Shown here in pieces: positions 1 to 6,676 of a stretch of 7,662 nucleotides of DNA. The notes under the pieces were generated by a model. The model was not told the origin of the DNA. It made no database searches and saw only the letters and a list, made by a program, of their open reading frames with translations. The DNA comes from Deltaproteobacteria bacterium (GTDB lineage Bacteria > Desulfobacterota > GWC2-55-46). Position 1 is the first letter of the stretch, and each line of letters begins with the position of its first letter. Made by a program: the position numbers and the translations under genes. The stretch is taken from positions 1 through 7,662 of the forward strand of contig JACRCJ010000095.1 of assembly GCA_016219075.1 (NCBI GenBank). The letters are read 5' to 3'.

Positions 1-1689
1 AGGATACTTGAGCGCATAGTGATACCCCCGAGGGAGACCAGGGGCGCGGTCGAGGGGACGATAGTCACGGTGGAGATCACAAGGTGGCCCGGGCGCGACA
101 CCGTCCCGGCGGGAAAGATACTTGAGGTCCTGGGCGACCCGGAAGACCCGGATGTCGAGGCCGAGGTGATATTGAAGAAGTTCGGCCTTCCGAACAGGTT
201 CCCCGCGGCCGTTGAGCGCGAGGTGAAGGATGTCCCGATGACGGTCGGGGAGGCGGACGCCGAAGGCAGGGTGGACCTCAGGGGCTTCACGACCGTTACG
301 ATAGACGGCGAGACCGCCCGCGACTTCGACGACGCGGTATCGATAGACAGGACGGCGCACGGCTACCGCTTGAGGGTCTCCATTGCTGACGTGAGCCGCT
401 ATGTGAAGGAAGGCTGCGAGATAGACGCTGAGGCGTACGCCCGGAGCACCAGCGTTTACTTTCCGGACAGGTGCGTCCCCATGCTCCCGGAGGCGCTTTC
501 AAACGGGATATGCAGCCTGAACCCCGGCGTGGACAGGCTCACCATGACCGCCGAGCTTGAGTTCGACTCAGGCGGCAGGGTCACGAAAAAGAGGTTCTAC
601 GAGTCGGTCATAAAAAGCGCCGAGCGGATGACATACACGAATGTAAAAAAGCTCCTCCATAACGAGGATGAGGCCCTTACCGAAAGGTACTCGGCCATAC
701 TCGCGGACTTAAGGCTCATGGCCGAGCTCGCCGAAAAACTCTCGGAAGGGAGGAAAGAGGCCGGGAGCATCGACTTCGACCTCCCGGAGCCGCAGATAAT
801 AATCGACATCGAAGGCAATGTCGAGGACATAGTAAGGTCCGAAAGGAACGTCGCGCACCGGCTCATCGAGGAGTTCATGCTCGCGGCTAACAGGGCCGTG
901 GCCGAGGAGTTCAGCTCGAAGGATATCCCGTTCCTCTACAGGATACACGAAGAGCCGGACGAGGAATCGATCCGCGACTTCGCGGAGTTCATCGCCGGTT
1001 TCGGCCTCCACTTCAAGTCCGGAGGAGGCCCCAAGGCCTTCCAGAAGATACTCAAATCCGTCGAGGGCAAGCCCGAGGAGAGGCTTATAAACCATGTGCT
1101 CCTGCGCTCGATGAAGCAGGCGGTCTACTCGGAGGAGAACGCCGGGCACTTCGGGCTCGCCTTCAGGGACTACACGCACTTCACCTCTCCCATCAGGAGG
1201 TACCCGGACCTGATAGTGCACAGGCTCCTTAAGCTCCTTATCCACGGCAGGTACGGCCATGACGCAAGGGACAGGGTCGAAACGCTCCTGCCGGAGATGG
1301 CCGGGCACACCTCGGCCAGAGAACGAAAGGCGATGGAGGCCGAAAGGGAGATAGCGGACCTCAAGAAGTGCCAGTTCATGAGGGACAAGGCCGGGGAGAG
1401 CTACGAGGGGTTCATAACCGGCGTGACGAGCTTCGGCCTTTTCGTGGAGCTCAAGGACTACTTCGTCGAGGGGCTCGTGCATGTCTCCAATCTCCGTGAC
1501 GACTACTATATCTTCGACGAGAAGAGGCACGCCCTCACCGGAGAGCACACGAAGAGGGCGTTTCGCCTCGGAGACCAGGCGAAGGTCACGATAACGAAGG
1601 TGGACCTGGAGAGAAGAAGGATAGACCTTGTGCTGGCGGAAGAGTTCACCGGCAGGGAAATCGCAAAAAGGAGAGGCAGGAAGAGATGA
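1..1689 (+). CDS. rnr: Ribonuclease R, 3' part of gene (5' end outside window)
   Basis: This is a processive 3'-to-5' exoribonuclease of the RNase II/RNB family, which degrades structured RNA in the cytoplasm. The frame is open from base 1, so the gene is truncated by the window edge; 562 residues are visible of a usual 700-800, and the N-terminal helix-turn-helix and first cold-shock domain are missing. Visible in order: the end of the second cold-shock domain (about residues 1-80), the RNB catalytic domain with IDGETARDFDDA (nt 301-336), whose Asp cluster at nt 304, 322, 328 and 331 binds the metal ions, the family signature FTSPIRRYPDL near nt 1180-1212, and a C-terminal S1 RNA-binding domain (nt about 1395-1655). 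A short basic tail (AKRRGRKR) ends the protein, as is usual for RNase R rather than RNase II. The TGA stop overlaps the next ATG. The GTG at 19 is an internal codon, not the start. Confidence 0.95.
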   Translation, partial: RILERIVIPPRETRGAVEGTIVTVEITRWPGRDTVPAGKILEVLGDPEDPDVEAEVILKKFGLPNRFPAAVEREVKDVPMTVGEADAEGRVDLRGFTTVTIDGETARDFDDAVSIDRTAHGYRLRVSIADVSRYVKEGCEIDAEAYARSTSVYFPDRCVPMLPEALSNGICSLNPGVDRLTMTAELEFDSGGRVTKKRFYESVIKSAERMTYTNVKKLLHNEDEALTERYSAILADLRLMAELAEKLSEGRKEAGSIDFDLPEPQIIIDIEGNVEDIVRSERNVAHRLIEEFMLAANRAVAEEFSSKDIPFLYRIHEEPDEESIRDFAEFIAGFGLHFKSGGGPKAFQKILKSVEGKPEERLINHVLLRSMKQAVYSEENAGHFGLAFRDYTHFTSPIRRYPDLIVHRLLKLLIHGRYGHDARDRVETLLPEMAGHTSARERKAMEAEREIADLKKCQFMRDKAGESYEGFITGVTSFGLFVELKDYFVEGLVHVSNLRDDYYIFDEKRHALTGEHTKRAFRLGDQAKVTITKVDLERRRIDLVLAEEFTGREIAKRRGRKR

Positions 1690-3371
1690 CCTCCTTATGG
1701 TTTCATCCGGCCTACAAGAACTTCAAGAGGCTCCGCGTCATAGTGACCGTCCTTACCCGTCACGGTTTCCGGCCTTTCATGGAGAGGCTCCGCCTTACCG
1801 GGCTTCTTACGCTCCCGCAGAGGTTTATCGGAGGCAAGCCCTCCAAAAGCGAGCTTGAGCGGAGCGCCGCCGAGCGGGCGCGCCGGGCCCTTGAGGAGCT
1901 TGGCCCCACCTTCATCAAGTTCGGCCAGATAATCTCCACGAGGCCCGACATAATCCCGGAGGACTTCATAATAGAGTTCCTGAAGCTTCAGGACTCGGTT
2001 GCGCCGATCCCGTTTTCGGAGGTGGTCTCCGTCATCGAGTCCCAGTTTAAAAAGCCCGTAAGCGGGCTCTTCAGGGAGATCGACGAGACCCCCATAGCCG
2101 CCGCCTCCATCGCCCAGGTCCACAGGGCCACAACGCTTTCAGGCGAAGAAGTCGTAGTAAAGGTGCAGAGGCCCGGGATCGGGGAGACGATAGGCACCGA
2201 CATCACGATCCTCGGCTACATCGCCAGGCTCGCCGTCAAGTACATCCCCGAGAGCAGGCTTTACGACCCCGAGGGGGTGGTAGACGAGTTCTCAAGGACC
2301 ATAAAACGGGAGATGGACTTCACGCTTGAGGCGAGCTACACCGAGAGGTTCAGGCAGAACTTCGCCGAGGACCCGAGGGTAAAGGTGCCGAAGGTCTTCT
2401 GGGAGCTTACCGGAAGAAATGTTTTGACCATGGAGCGCATCCATGGAATAAAGGTAGACAGGGTGGACAAGCTCAGAGAGGCGGGGATAGACACGGCAAA
2501 GGTCGCGCACCTCGTCATCGACACCTTCTTCAAGCAGGTCTTTGAATTCGGGCTCTTCCACGGGGACCTCCACTCCGGGAACATATTCGTCATATCGTCC
2601 GAGCGGATAGCGCTGGTGGACTTCGGCATAGCCGGCAGGATAGACTCCGTCATGAAGCACTACCTCGCCGACATCCTCATAAGCTTCGTGAAGGGGGACT
2701 TCGAGGGGCTCACCAGAGTCTACCAGAAGATGGGGATACTCCCTGAGTCGGTCGACAGGGTAGCGTTCGAGCGCGAATATTACGATATAATGCTCCACTA
2801 TTTCGGGCGCCCTTTCAAGAGCGTAAGGATCGGGGAGCTTTTGATGGACTACATAAGGCTTGCGGCCCGCCACAATGTGAGGCTCCCCAGGGACCTCCTC
2901 CTCTTCGATAAATGCGTTCTCGAGCTTGAGGGGCTCTCAAGGCTTCTTTACCCGGATGTGGACATCCTCAAGGAGAGCGAGCCTTATGCCGCCAGGCTCT
3001 ACCTTGAGAGTAAAAGCCCGAAGGCCATCGTCGAAGACGCCGTCTCGGCGGCGTCGGACTACCACGACCTTTTCCGCGCGCTGCCGGGCAAGACCGGCGG
3101 AATACTCAAGAAGGTCCTCGACGACAAGCTCAGGATCGAGTTCATGCACAAGGGGCTCGAAGAGTTCATGGGCGAGATGGACAGGTCCTCAAACAGGCTC
3201 ACCTTCGGGCTGATAGTGGCGGCCCTTGTCATCGGCTCCTCTCTCGTGATAGCGTCCGAGACCTCCCCGAAGATAGCCGGGTACGCCGCGCTCGGGGTCC
3301 TCGGTTTTCTGATAGCCTCTTTCCTCGGTCTCTGGCTGGCCTTCCAGATACTGAGGTCGGGCAAGTTCTGA
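1686..3371 (+). CDS. ubiB: ABC1/UbiB-family atypical protein kinase-like ATPase
   Basis: This is a UbiB/AarF/ABC1 family protein of 561 residues, the usual full length. The family has an atypical kinase fold with ATPase activity and supports isoprenoid quinone synthesis or lipid homeostasis at the inner membrane. Family motifs are present: KFGQ (residues 78-81), the Ala-rich loop AAAS (138-141) that replaces the kinase P-loop, the ATP-site Lys in VVVKVQRPG (K159), ExD (E209, D211), the catalytic loop HGDLHSGN (292-299) and DFG (312-314). Two predicted membrane helices close the protein (about 505-524 and 531-556), which is typical of UbiB. The ATG lies inside the rnr stop (ATGA), with AGGAAG just upstream, so the gene is probably translationally coupled to rnr. 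No other quinone gene is in view, so whether the partner quinone is ubiquinone or menaquinone cannot be told here. Confidence 0.92.
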   Translation: MTSLWFHPAYKNFKRLRVIVTVLTRHGFRPFMERLRLTGLLTLPQRFIGGKPSKSELERSAAERARRALEELGPTFIKFGQIISTRPDIIPEDFIIEFLKLQDSVAPIPFSEVVSVIESQFKKPVSGLFREIDETPIAAASIAQVHRATTLSGEEVVVKVQRPGIGETIGTDITILGYIARLAVKYIPESRLYDPEGVVDEFSRTIKREMDFTLEASYTERFRQNFAEDPRVKVPKVFWELTGRNVLTMERIHGIKVDRVDKLREAGIDTAKVAHLVIDTFFKQVFEFGLFHGDLHSGNIFVISSERIALVDFGIAGRIDSVMKHYLADILISFVKGDFEGLTRVYQKMGILPESVDRVAFEREYYDIMLHYFGRPFKSVRIGELLMDYIRLAARHNVRLPRDLLLFDKCVLELEGLSRLLYPDVDILKESEPYAARLYLESKSPKAIVEDAVSAASDYHDLFRALPGKTGGILKKVLDDKLRIEFMHKGLEEFMGEMDRSSNRLTFGLIVAALVIGSSLVIASETSPKIAGYAALGVLGFLIASFLGLWLAFQILRSGKF

Positions 3372-3449
3372 CCTCCGGGGGCATCCATCGGCTTCAATTG
3401 AGCAAACCTGTTCGTAATCCCGGCTACGGCGAGACAACCGCCGCGGAAA

Positions 3450-3543
3450 AATGAACCCTCCCAGGGCTTAAAGCCACAGGGTTTCAGAACGCTAAGAATG
3501 AACCCTGCGGGGACTTAAAACCCCGGGATTTTCAGAACGCTAA
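3450..3543. repeat. Two tandem copies of a 46-47 bp hairpin-forming unit
   Basis: Copy 1 (3450-3495) and copy 2 (3497-3543) both begin AATGAACCCT and end TTCAGAACGCTAA, with a more variable centre. Each centre has its own inverted repeat. In copy 1, AAACCCT-type arms lie at 3454-3459 and 3478-3483, with GGCTT/AAGCC inside. In copy 2, CGGGG (3508-3512) can pair with CCCCG (3521-3525). The unit fills the end of the 203-bp gap between ubiB and ribF. No run of T follows either stem on the plus strand, so a standard terminator is not supported. It looks like a short interspersed extragenic element; its genome-wide copy number cannot be seen here. Confidence 0.75.
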
Positions 3544-3574
3544 AAAAAATAAAAACCAAGGTCTTCCGCTATCT

Positions 3575-4501
3575 ATGAAGATATTCAGAGACTCCGCCGC
3601 GTTAAGCGGGATAAAAGACCCGGTACTGACGCTCGGCAACTTCGACGGCCTCCATCTCGGACACTTGAAGATCATCAAGGGGGTGGCGGCAAGGGCGAAA
3701 AGGCTCGGGGTCCCTTCGGTCGTCTACACCTTCGACCCGCACCCCTTGAAGGTCGTGGCCCCGCTGAAAAGCCCGCCGCTTCTCCTTGACATGGAGGACA
3801 AGGTCCGGCTCATGGAAGCGGCCGGGATAGACCACCTCATATTCGCCAGCTTCACCCGGGAGTTCGCCGAGAAGCACCCGAGGCAGTTCGTCGAGGAGGT
3901 CATCGTACCTCTCTCGGTAAAAGAGGTCTGGGTCGGCCACGACTTCAAGTTCGGCAGGAGCAAGACCGGGACGGTTGAGTACTTGAAAGAGCTCGGAGAA
4001 GAGTTCGGCTTCAAGGTCGTCGTCATCGAGGCGTACAGGAAAGGCGGGCATATCGTCAGCAGTTCGCGCATCCGTTCCCTCGTCGGCAAGGGCAGGGTCG
4101 GAGAGGCCGCGGGGCTTCTCGGCAGGAGATACTCCATAAAAGGCGTTGTAGTCAAAGGGACGAATATCGGCAAAGAGATAGGGTTCCCCACCGCCAACCT
4201 CAAGGTGGAAAGCGAGCTGGTCCCGGCCAACGGCGTTTACGCCGCCTGGGCCGCCGTCGGCTCGAAGAAACTGCCAGCGGTCCTGAACATCGGGCGCGCC
4301 CCGACATTCGGCGGCAAGGAGACGACCGTCGAGGTGCACATACTGGACTTCGGCTCCGACCTCTACGGAGAGAGGATGGAGGTCGGTTTCGTCAGGAGGC
4401 TACGCTCCGAGAAGGCCTTCAAGTCCAGGGACGAACTCGTGGCTCGGATAAAAAAGGACACGGAACGCGCAAGGGCTATACTGAAGGGAAAGACCCCCTG
4501 A
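3575..4501 (+). CDS. ribF: Bifunctional riboflavin kinase / FMN adenylyltransferase
   Basis: The protein (308 residues, normal for the family) converts riboflavin to FMN and then FMN to FAD in the cytoplasm. The N-terminal FAD synthetase (nucleotidyltransferase) domain shows GNFDGLHLGH (21-30), FDPHP (53-57), GHDFKFG (121-127) and SSSRIR (162-167). The C-terminal riboflavin kinase domain shows GKEIGFPTAN (199-208), NGVYAA (219-224), LNIGRAPTF (237-245) and EVHILDF (253-259), which holds the expected catalytic Glu. The ATG fits the family's N-terminus, with GNFDG about 20 residues in. The ribosome site is weak: only AAGG about 13 bases upstream. The gene is flanked by repeat-rich gaps of 203 and 250 bp, so it is probably a single-gene unit. 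I could not identify a convincing promoter upstream. Confidence 0.95.
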   Translation: MKIFRDSAALSGIKDPVLTLGNFDGLHLGHLKIIKGVAARAKRLGVPSVVYTFDPHPLKVVAPLKSPPLLLDMEDKVRLMEAAGIDHLIFASFTREFAEKHPRQFVEEVIVPLSVKEVWVGHDFKFGRSKTGTVEYLKELGEEFGFKVVVIEAYRKGGHIVSSSRIRSLVGKGRVGEAAGLLGRRYSIKGVVVKGTNIGKEIGFPTANLKVESELVPANGVYAAWAAVGSKKLPAVLNIGRAPTFGGKETTVEVHILDFGSDLYGERMEVGFVRRLRSEKAFKSRDELVARIKKDTERARAILKGKTP

Positions 4502-4554
4502 AAATTTTTTAGCCGGAAGGCGGGACTTTTAACTCTTTTTCTGAACACATCGAG

Positions 4555-4613
4555 GCGCGCGGCAGCGCGCAAAAAGGCCTTTTGAGCGCAGCAAGCGAAA
4601 AGGGGGTATTCGA
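4555..4613. repeat. REP-like palindromic element, first of a cluster
   Basis: Three nested structures lie in about 60 bases. They are GCGCGC-GGCA-GCGCGC (4555-4570), the perfect palindrome AAAAGGCCTTTT (4572-4583), and CCTTTT...AAAAGG arms around an inner CGC-AGCAA-GCG stem (about 4578-4603). The block ends in GGGGTATTCGA (4603-4613), which recurs at 4664-4674. No T run follows the stems on either strand, so they are unlikely to be plain terminators. The look is that of repetitive extragenic palindromes in environmental proteobacterial genomes. Confidence 0.6.
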
Positions 4614-4645
4614 CCCTAAAAGAGAATAAATAAAACCCAATAAAC

Positions 4646-4674
4646 TACCCCGCCGCAAGCAGCGGGGTATTCGA
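4646..4674. repeat. REP-like hairpin, second of the cluster
   Basis: A perfect 8-bp stem, TACCCCGC (4646-4653) with GCGGGGTA (4662-4669), surrounds the loop CGCAAGCA. It is followed by TTCGA, so the end GGGGTATTCGA is an exact 11-base match to the end of the preceding element. This shared end supports treating the two as members of one repeat family rather than chance GC hairpins. Confidence 0.65.
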
Positions 4675-4698
4675 AGGAAATATCGTTAGTCAGCCTAC

Positions 4699-4738
4699 GC
4701 GGCAAGCCGCTGGGAATTAAACCCCGACAGGGGATTAA
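4699..4738. repeat. Two further hairpins just upstream of the aroE ribosome site
   Basis: GCGG-CAAG-CCGC (4699-4710) is followed by TTAAACCCC-GACA-GGGGATTAA (4717-4738), a 9-base inverted repeat with one A/A mismatch. The second hairpin ends one base before the aroE Shine-Dalgarno. It could therefore affect mRNA stability or ribosome access for aroE, but it does not itself cover the ribosome site. That role is inference. Confidence 0.5.
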
Positions 4739-4739
4739 C

Positions 4740-4744
4740 AGGAG
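4740..4744 (+). promoter_or_regulatory. Shine-Dalgarno that fixes the TTG start of aroE
   Basis: AGGAG lies seven bases before TTG at 4752. No ATG or GTG fits the conserved N-terminus of AroE nearby, so this site decides the unusual start codon. Confidence 0.8.
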
Positions 4745-4751
4745 AACCCAC

Positions 4752-5624
4752 TTGAAGATAGACGGACGGACAAAACTCGTAGCCATATTCGGCGACCCCG
4801 TTGAGCACACGCTTTCGCCCGCGATACACAACCCGGCGTTCGACTCGCTCGGCTTAAACCTCGTCTACGCGCCGTTCCATGTGAGACCCGTTGACCTCAA
4901 GGCCGCCGTCTCCTCGATAAGGGCGCTCGGGTTCGCGGGAGCCAACATCACCATACCGCACAAGGAGAAGGTGATGAGGTTTTTGGACGATCTGGACCAC
5001 CACGCCAGAGAGGCCGGGGCCGTAAACACGATAGTAAACAAAAAAGGAAGGCTTATCGGCTACAACACCGACGGAATCGGCTATCTTTTAAGCCTCAGGG
5101 AGGATACCGGTTTCGCGGTCAGGGGGAAAAAGGTCATCATACTCGGCGCCGGGGGCGCCTCAAGGGCGATATTCTACGCAATACTCGACGCCAAGCCCGG
5201 CTCCGTCGTCATCTCCAACAGGACCCCGAAGAGGGCGGAAGACCTCGCCAGAGAGTTCGGGAAGAAGTTCAAGAAGACCGTGATATGGACAGTCCCGTTC
5301 GAGAAGAGCTTTTTAAGCGAAGAGGCCCGTGACGCCGACCTTCTCATCAACACGACCTCTCTGGGGATGATGAGCCAGGGCAGGCTCGATTTTCCCGTTG
5401 ACCACCTCCCGGAAGGCTCTGTCGTATCCGACATAGTCTACCGGCCGCTTGACACGGAACTTCTTAAAAGGGCCCGCAAACGCGGGCTTAAGACGCACGA
5501 CGGCCTTTCCATGCTGGTACGCCAGGGCTCAATCGGCTTTGAGCTGTGGACCGGGAAGAAGGCCCCTGTCGAGGCGATGAAAAAGGCGGCCCTCAAGGCC
5601 CTCGGCCCCGGTAAAGCCCGTTAG
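4752..5624 (+). CDS. aroE: Shikimate dehydrogenase (NADP+)
   Basis: The enzyme reduces 3-dehydroshikimate to shikimate in the aromatic amino acid (chorismate) pathway. At 290 residues it is slightly longer than the common 270-280. Substrate-domain motifs: GDPVEHTLSPAIHN (14-27), NITIPHKE (65-72) with catalytic Lys71, GAVNT (89-93) and YNTDGIG (104-110) with catalytic Asp107. NADP-domain motifs: the glycine-rich GAGGAS (132-137), NRTPKR (156-161) after the second strand as in NADP-binding members, NTTSLGM (200-206) and DIVYRP (227-232). The C-terminal GLSMLVRQGSIGFELW (251-266) is the usual closing signature. The first shikimate-binding Ser (HS-SP in most members) is Thr20 here, a mild substitution. 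Translation starts at TTG behind a good AGGAG. The lpxH-like gene begins 35 bases after the stop, so the two are probably co-transcribed. Confidence 0.95.
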   Translation: MKIDGRTKLVAIFGDPVEHTLSPAIHNPAFDSLGLNLVYAPFHVRPVDLKAAVSSIRALGFAGANITIPHKEKVMRFLDDLDHHAREAGAVNTIVNKKGRLIGYNTDGIGYLLSLREDTGFAVRGKKVIILGAGGASRAIFYAILDAKPGSVVISNRTPKRAEDLAREFGKKFKKTVIWTVPFEKSFLSEEARDADLLINTTSLGMMSQGRLDFPVDHLPEGSVVSDIVYRPLDTELLKRARKRGLKTHDGLSMLVRQGSIGFELWTGKKAPVEAMKKAALKALGPGKAR

Positions 5625-5629
5625 CGGGC
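5616..5629 (+). other. Small hairpin spanning the aroE stop codon
   Basis: GCCCG-TTAG-CGGGC forms a 5-bp stem with the aroE TAG in the loop. There is no T run after it, so it is not a terminator. It may set mRNA stability between aroE and the next gene, or be chance in GC-rich DNA. Confidence 0.35.
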
Positions 5630-5659
5630 CGTGTGACGCATGAAACTTTCAGGTCACCA

Positions 5660-6370
5660 ATGAAGATAGTATTTATCGCCGACGCCCATTTAAAGGGGCT
5701 TGACGACCCCAACCAGAAGACAATCGTTGAGTTCCTCGACTCGCTCCGTGCAATCGATAAGCTCGTAGTCCTCGGCGACCTCTTTGATTTCTGGACCGGC
5801 TACAACAGGGTGGTTGAGAGAAACTACAGGCCCACGCTCGACGCCCTCGTGCGGCTTAAAAAACGGGGCGCCTCCATCGTCTACATCGAAGGCAACCACG
5901 ATTTTTCCATGGGGCGCTTTTTTACCGACACCTTGAAGGCGGAGGTATGCCCGGACTCCGCCGTGCTTGATCTCAACGGAAAAAAATACTACCTCTCTCA
6001 CGGCGACACCGTAAGGATGACCGCCGGGTACCGGCTCTGGAGGTCTTTCTTAAGAAGCCCGCTCTTCGCCGTCACGGCGGCGGTCGTCAGGCCCGCGGGC
6101 GTATGGAAGGTAGCCCTGTACCTCTCTGAGAGGAGCAGGGGCCACCACAACAGGGAGGCCTCCAGGCATAACGCAACCGAAAAATCGCTCCGCGAGTTCG
6201 CGGCAAAGAAGATAAGCGAAGGCGTCGACGGGGTCATAATGGGGCACTCGCACTCAAGCGGGGTACACAGTCTTTCAGGCGGCGTGTACGCAAACCCCGG
6301 AAGCCTCATCGACGGCGAGTACCTTGTCTGGGAAGACGGCCGCTTCAGGGTCGAACGCCGGAGGACTTAG
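5660..6370 (+). CDS. lpxH: UDP-2,3-diacylglucosamine diphosphatase-like metallophosphoesterase
   Basis: This calcineurin-type phosphoesterase (236 residues) most resembles LpxH, which cleaves UDP-2,3-diacylglucosamine to lipid X in lipid A synthesis at the inner face of the inner membrane. The metal-site motifs are all present: DAH (Asp8, His10), GDLFDFW (39-45; Asp40), EGNHDF (77-82; Asn79), SHGD (113-116; His114) and GHSH (195-198). The layout after the fourth motif, a basic helical insert of about 75 residues (roughly 118-185), matches LpxH. E. coli LpxH has GNRD where this protein has GNHD, as in LpxH2/LpxH-like and generic relatives, so substrate identity is likely but not certain. I chose ATG at 5660 because it puts the first motif at residues 8-10 and has AGGT five bases upstream. 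A GTG at 5633 would add nine residues unlike the family. It lies 35 bases behind aroE. Confidence 0.8.
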   Translation: MKIVFIADAHLKGLDDPNQKTIVEFLDSLRAIDKLVVLGDLFDFWTGYNRVVERNYRPTLDALVRLKKRGASIVYIEGNHDFSMGRFFTDTLKAEVCPDSAVLDLNGKKYYLSHGDTVRMTAGYRLWRSFLRSPLFAVTAAVVRPAGVWKVALYLSERSRGHHNREASRHNATEKSLREFAAKKISEGVDGVIMGHSHSSGVHSLSGGVYANPGSLIDGEYLVWEDGRFRVERRRT

Positions 6371-6373
6371 GCC

Positions 6374-6410
6374 CGGGCCTTCTTCCGAAGACCGGGCCCG
6401 AAGTTTTTTT
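6374..6410 (+). terminator. Intrinsic terminator of the aroE-lpxH unit
   Basis: CGGGCC (6374-6379) pairs with GGCCCG (6395-6400), with an inner TCT-TCCGA-AGA helix. The stem is followed by AAG and seven T (6404-6410). It starts three bases after the lpxH stop, which is the textbook arrangement for factor-independent termination. Confidence 0.85.
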
Positions 6411-6639
6411 AAAACGCTTGATAAAAATAAGGAAGGCCGGTCATGAAGGAGGGACTCTTTCCGACCGTGAAGAGTTTTTAAGTTTTTTTTGAAGCGCATG
6501 AAAAATTAAGGAAGGCCGGTTGTGAGGCAGGGACTATTTCCTGAGCGGAAGAGTTTTTAAGTTTTTTTTGAAGCGCGTGAAAAAATAAGGAAGGCCGGTT
6601 GTGAGGCAGGGGCTCTCACCTGAGCGGGAGGTGTTTTAC
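6403..6639. repeat. Three tandem copies of a unit with exact 79-bp period
   Basis: Units lie at 6403-6481, 6482-6560 and 6561-6639. Each opens with G and a run of 7-8 T, then a GCGC- or ACGC-containing spacer, an A-rich stretch, the fully conserved AAGGAAGGCCGGT, and a coding-like tail ending (units 1 and 2) in AAGAGTTTTTAA. By hand count, units 2 and 3 differ at 11 of 79 positions. Unit 1 is more diverged, mainly in the spacer. Small inverted repeats sit in each tail: CGGTC/GACCG in unit 1 and CAGG/CCTG in units 2 and 3. The T and A runs flank the spacer as a weak T-A stem. The array fills the space between the lpxH terminator and the convergent RDD gene. Confidence 0.92.
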
Positions 6640-6657
6640 AGTGAAAAGCCGCCTTGA
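6429..6657 (+). other. Three related micro-ORFs, one per 79-bp unit (candidate short peptides)
   Basis: Each unit has AAGGAAGG, a 6-base spacer and a start codon: ATG at 6443, GTG at 6522 and GTG at 6601. The frames read MKEGLFPTVKSF-stop (6443-6481), MRQGLFPERKSF-stop (6522-6560) and MRQGLSPEREVFYSEKPP-stop (6601-6657). Several differences between copies are synonymous third-base changes (GGA/GGG, CTC/CTA, CCG/CCT) or mild replacements (Lys/Arg, Glu/Gln), as expected if the peptide matters. Others are not conservative, such as Phe to Ser in the third. The evidence for translation is the ribosome-site spacing and frame. No promoter is clear, and a terminator lies just before the first unit. 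This could equally be a non-coding repeat family, and I do not recognise the peptide. Confidence 0.3.
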
Positions 6658-6676
6658 GGCAACTCCGCAGTCCCGC

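Noticed and set aside
709..1548. 279-codon minus-strand frame inside rnr
   Set aside because: It is fully antisense to the S1 and RNB coding sequence of RNase R and has no domain of its own.
3372..3449. Terminator or promoter directly after ubiB
   Set aside because: TTGAGC at about 3398 has no -10 box at suitable spacing, and no stem with a T run is present. I see nothing definable in this part of the gap.
3602..4339. 245-codon minus-strand frame inside ribF
   Set aside because: It is a complementary-strand shadow of a gene whose two domains are fully recognised on the plus strand.
4501..4540. Terminator for ribF at AAAATTTTTT and the following T-rich stretch
   Set aside because: The only stem, GCC-GGAA-GGC, is 3 bp and comes after the first T run. 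The following T runs are interrupted, so I could not support a terminator.
6403..6639. CRISPR array
   Set aside because: The 79-bp units are contiguous whole-unit repeats with no alternation of constant repeat and unique spacer, and no cas gene is nearby.
6403..6639. Tandem riboswitch or leader-peptide attenuator controlling a downstream gene
   Set aside because: There is no plus-strand gene downstream in the window; the next genes are on the minus strand. No known aptamer core was recognised.
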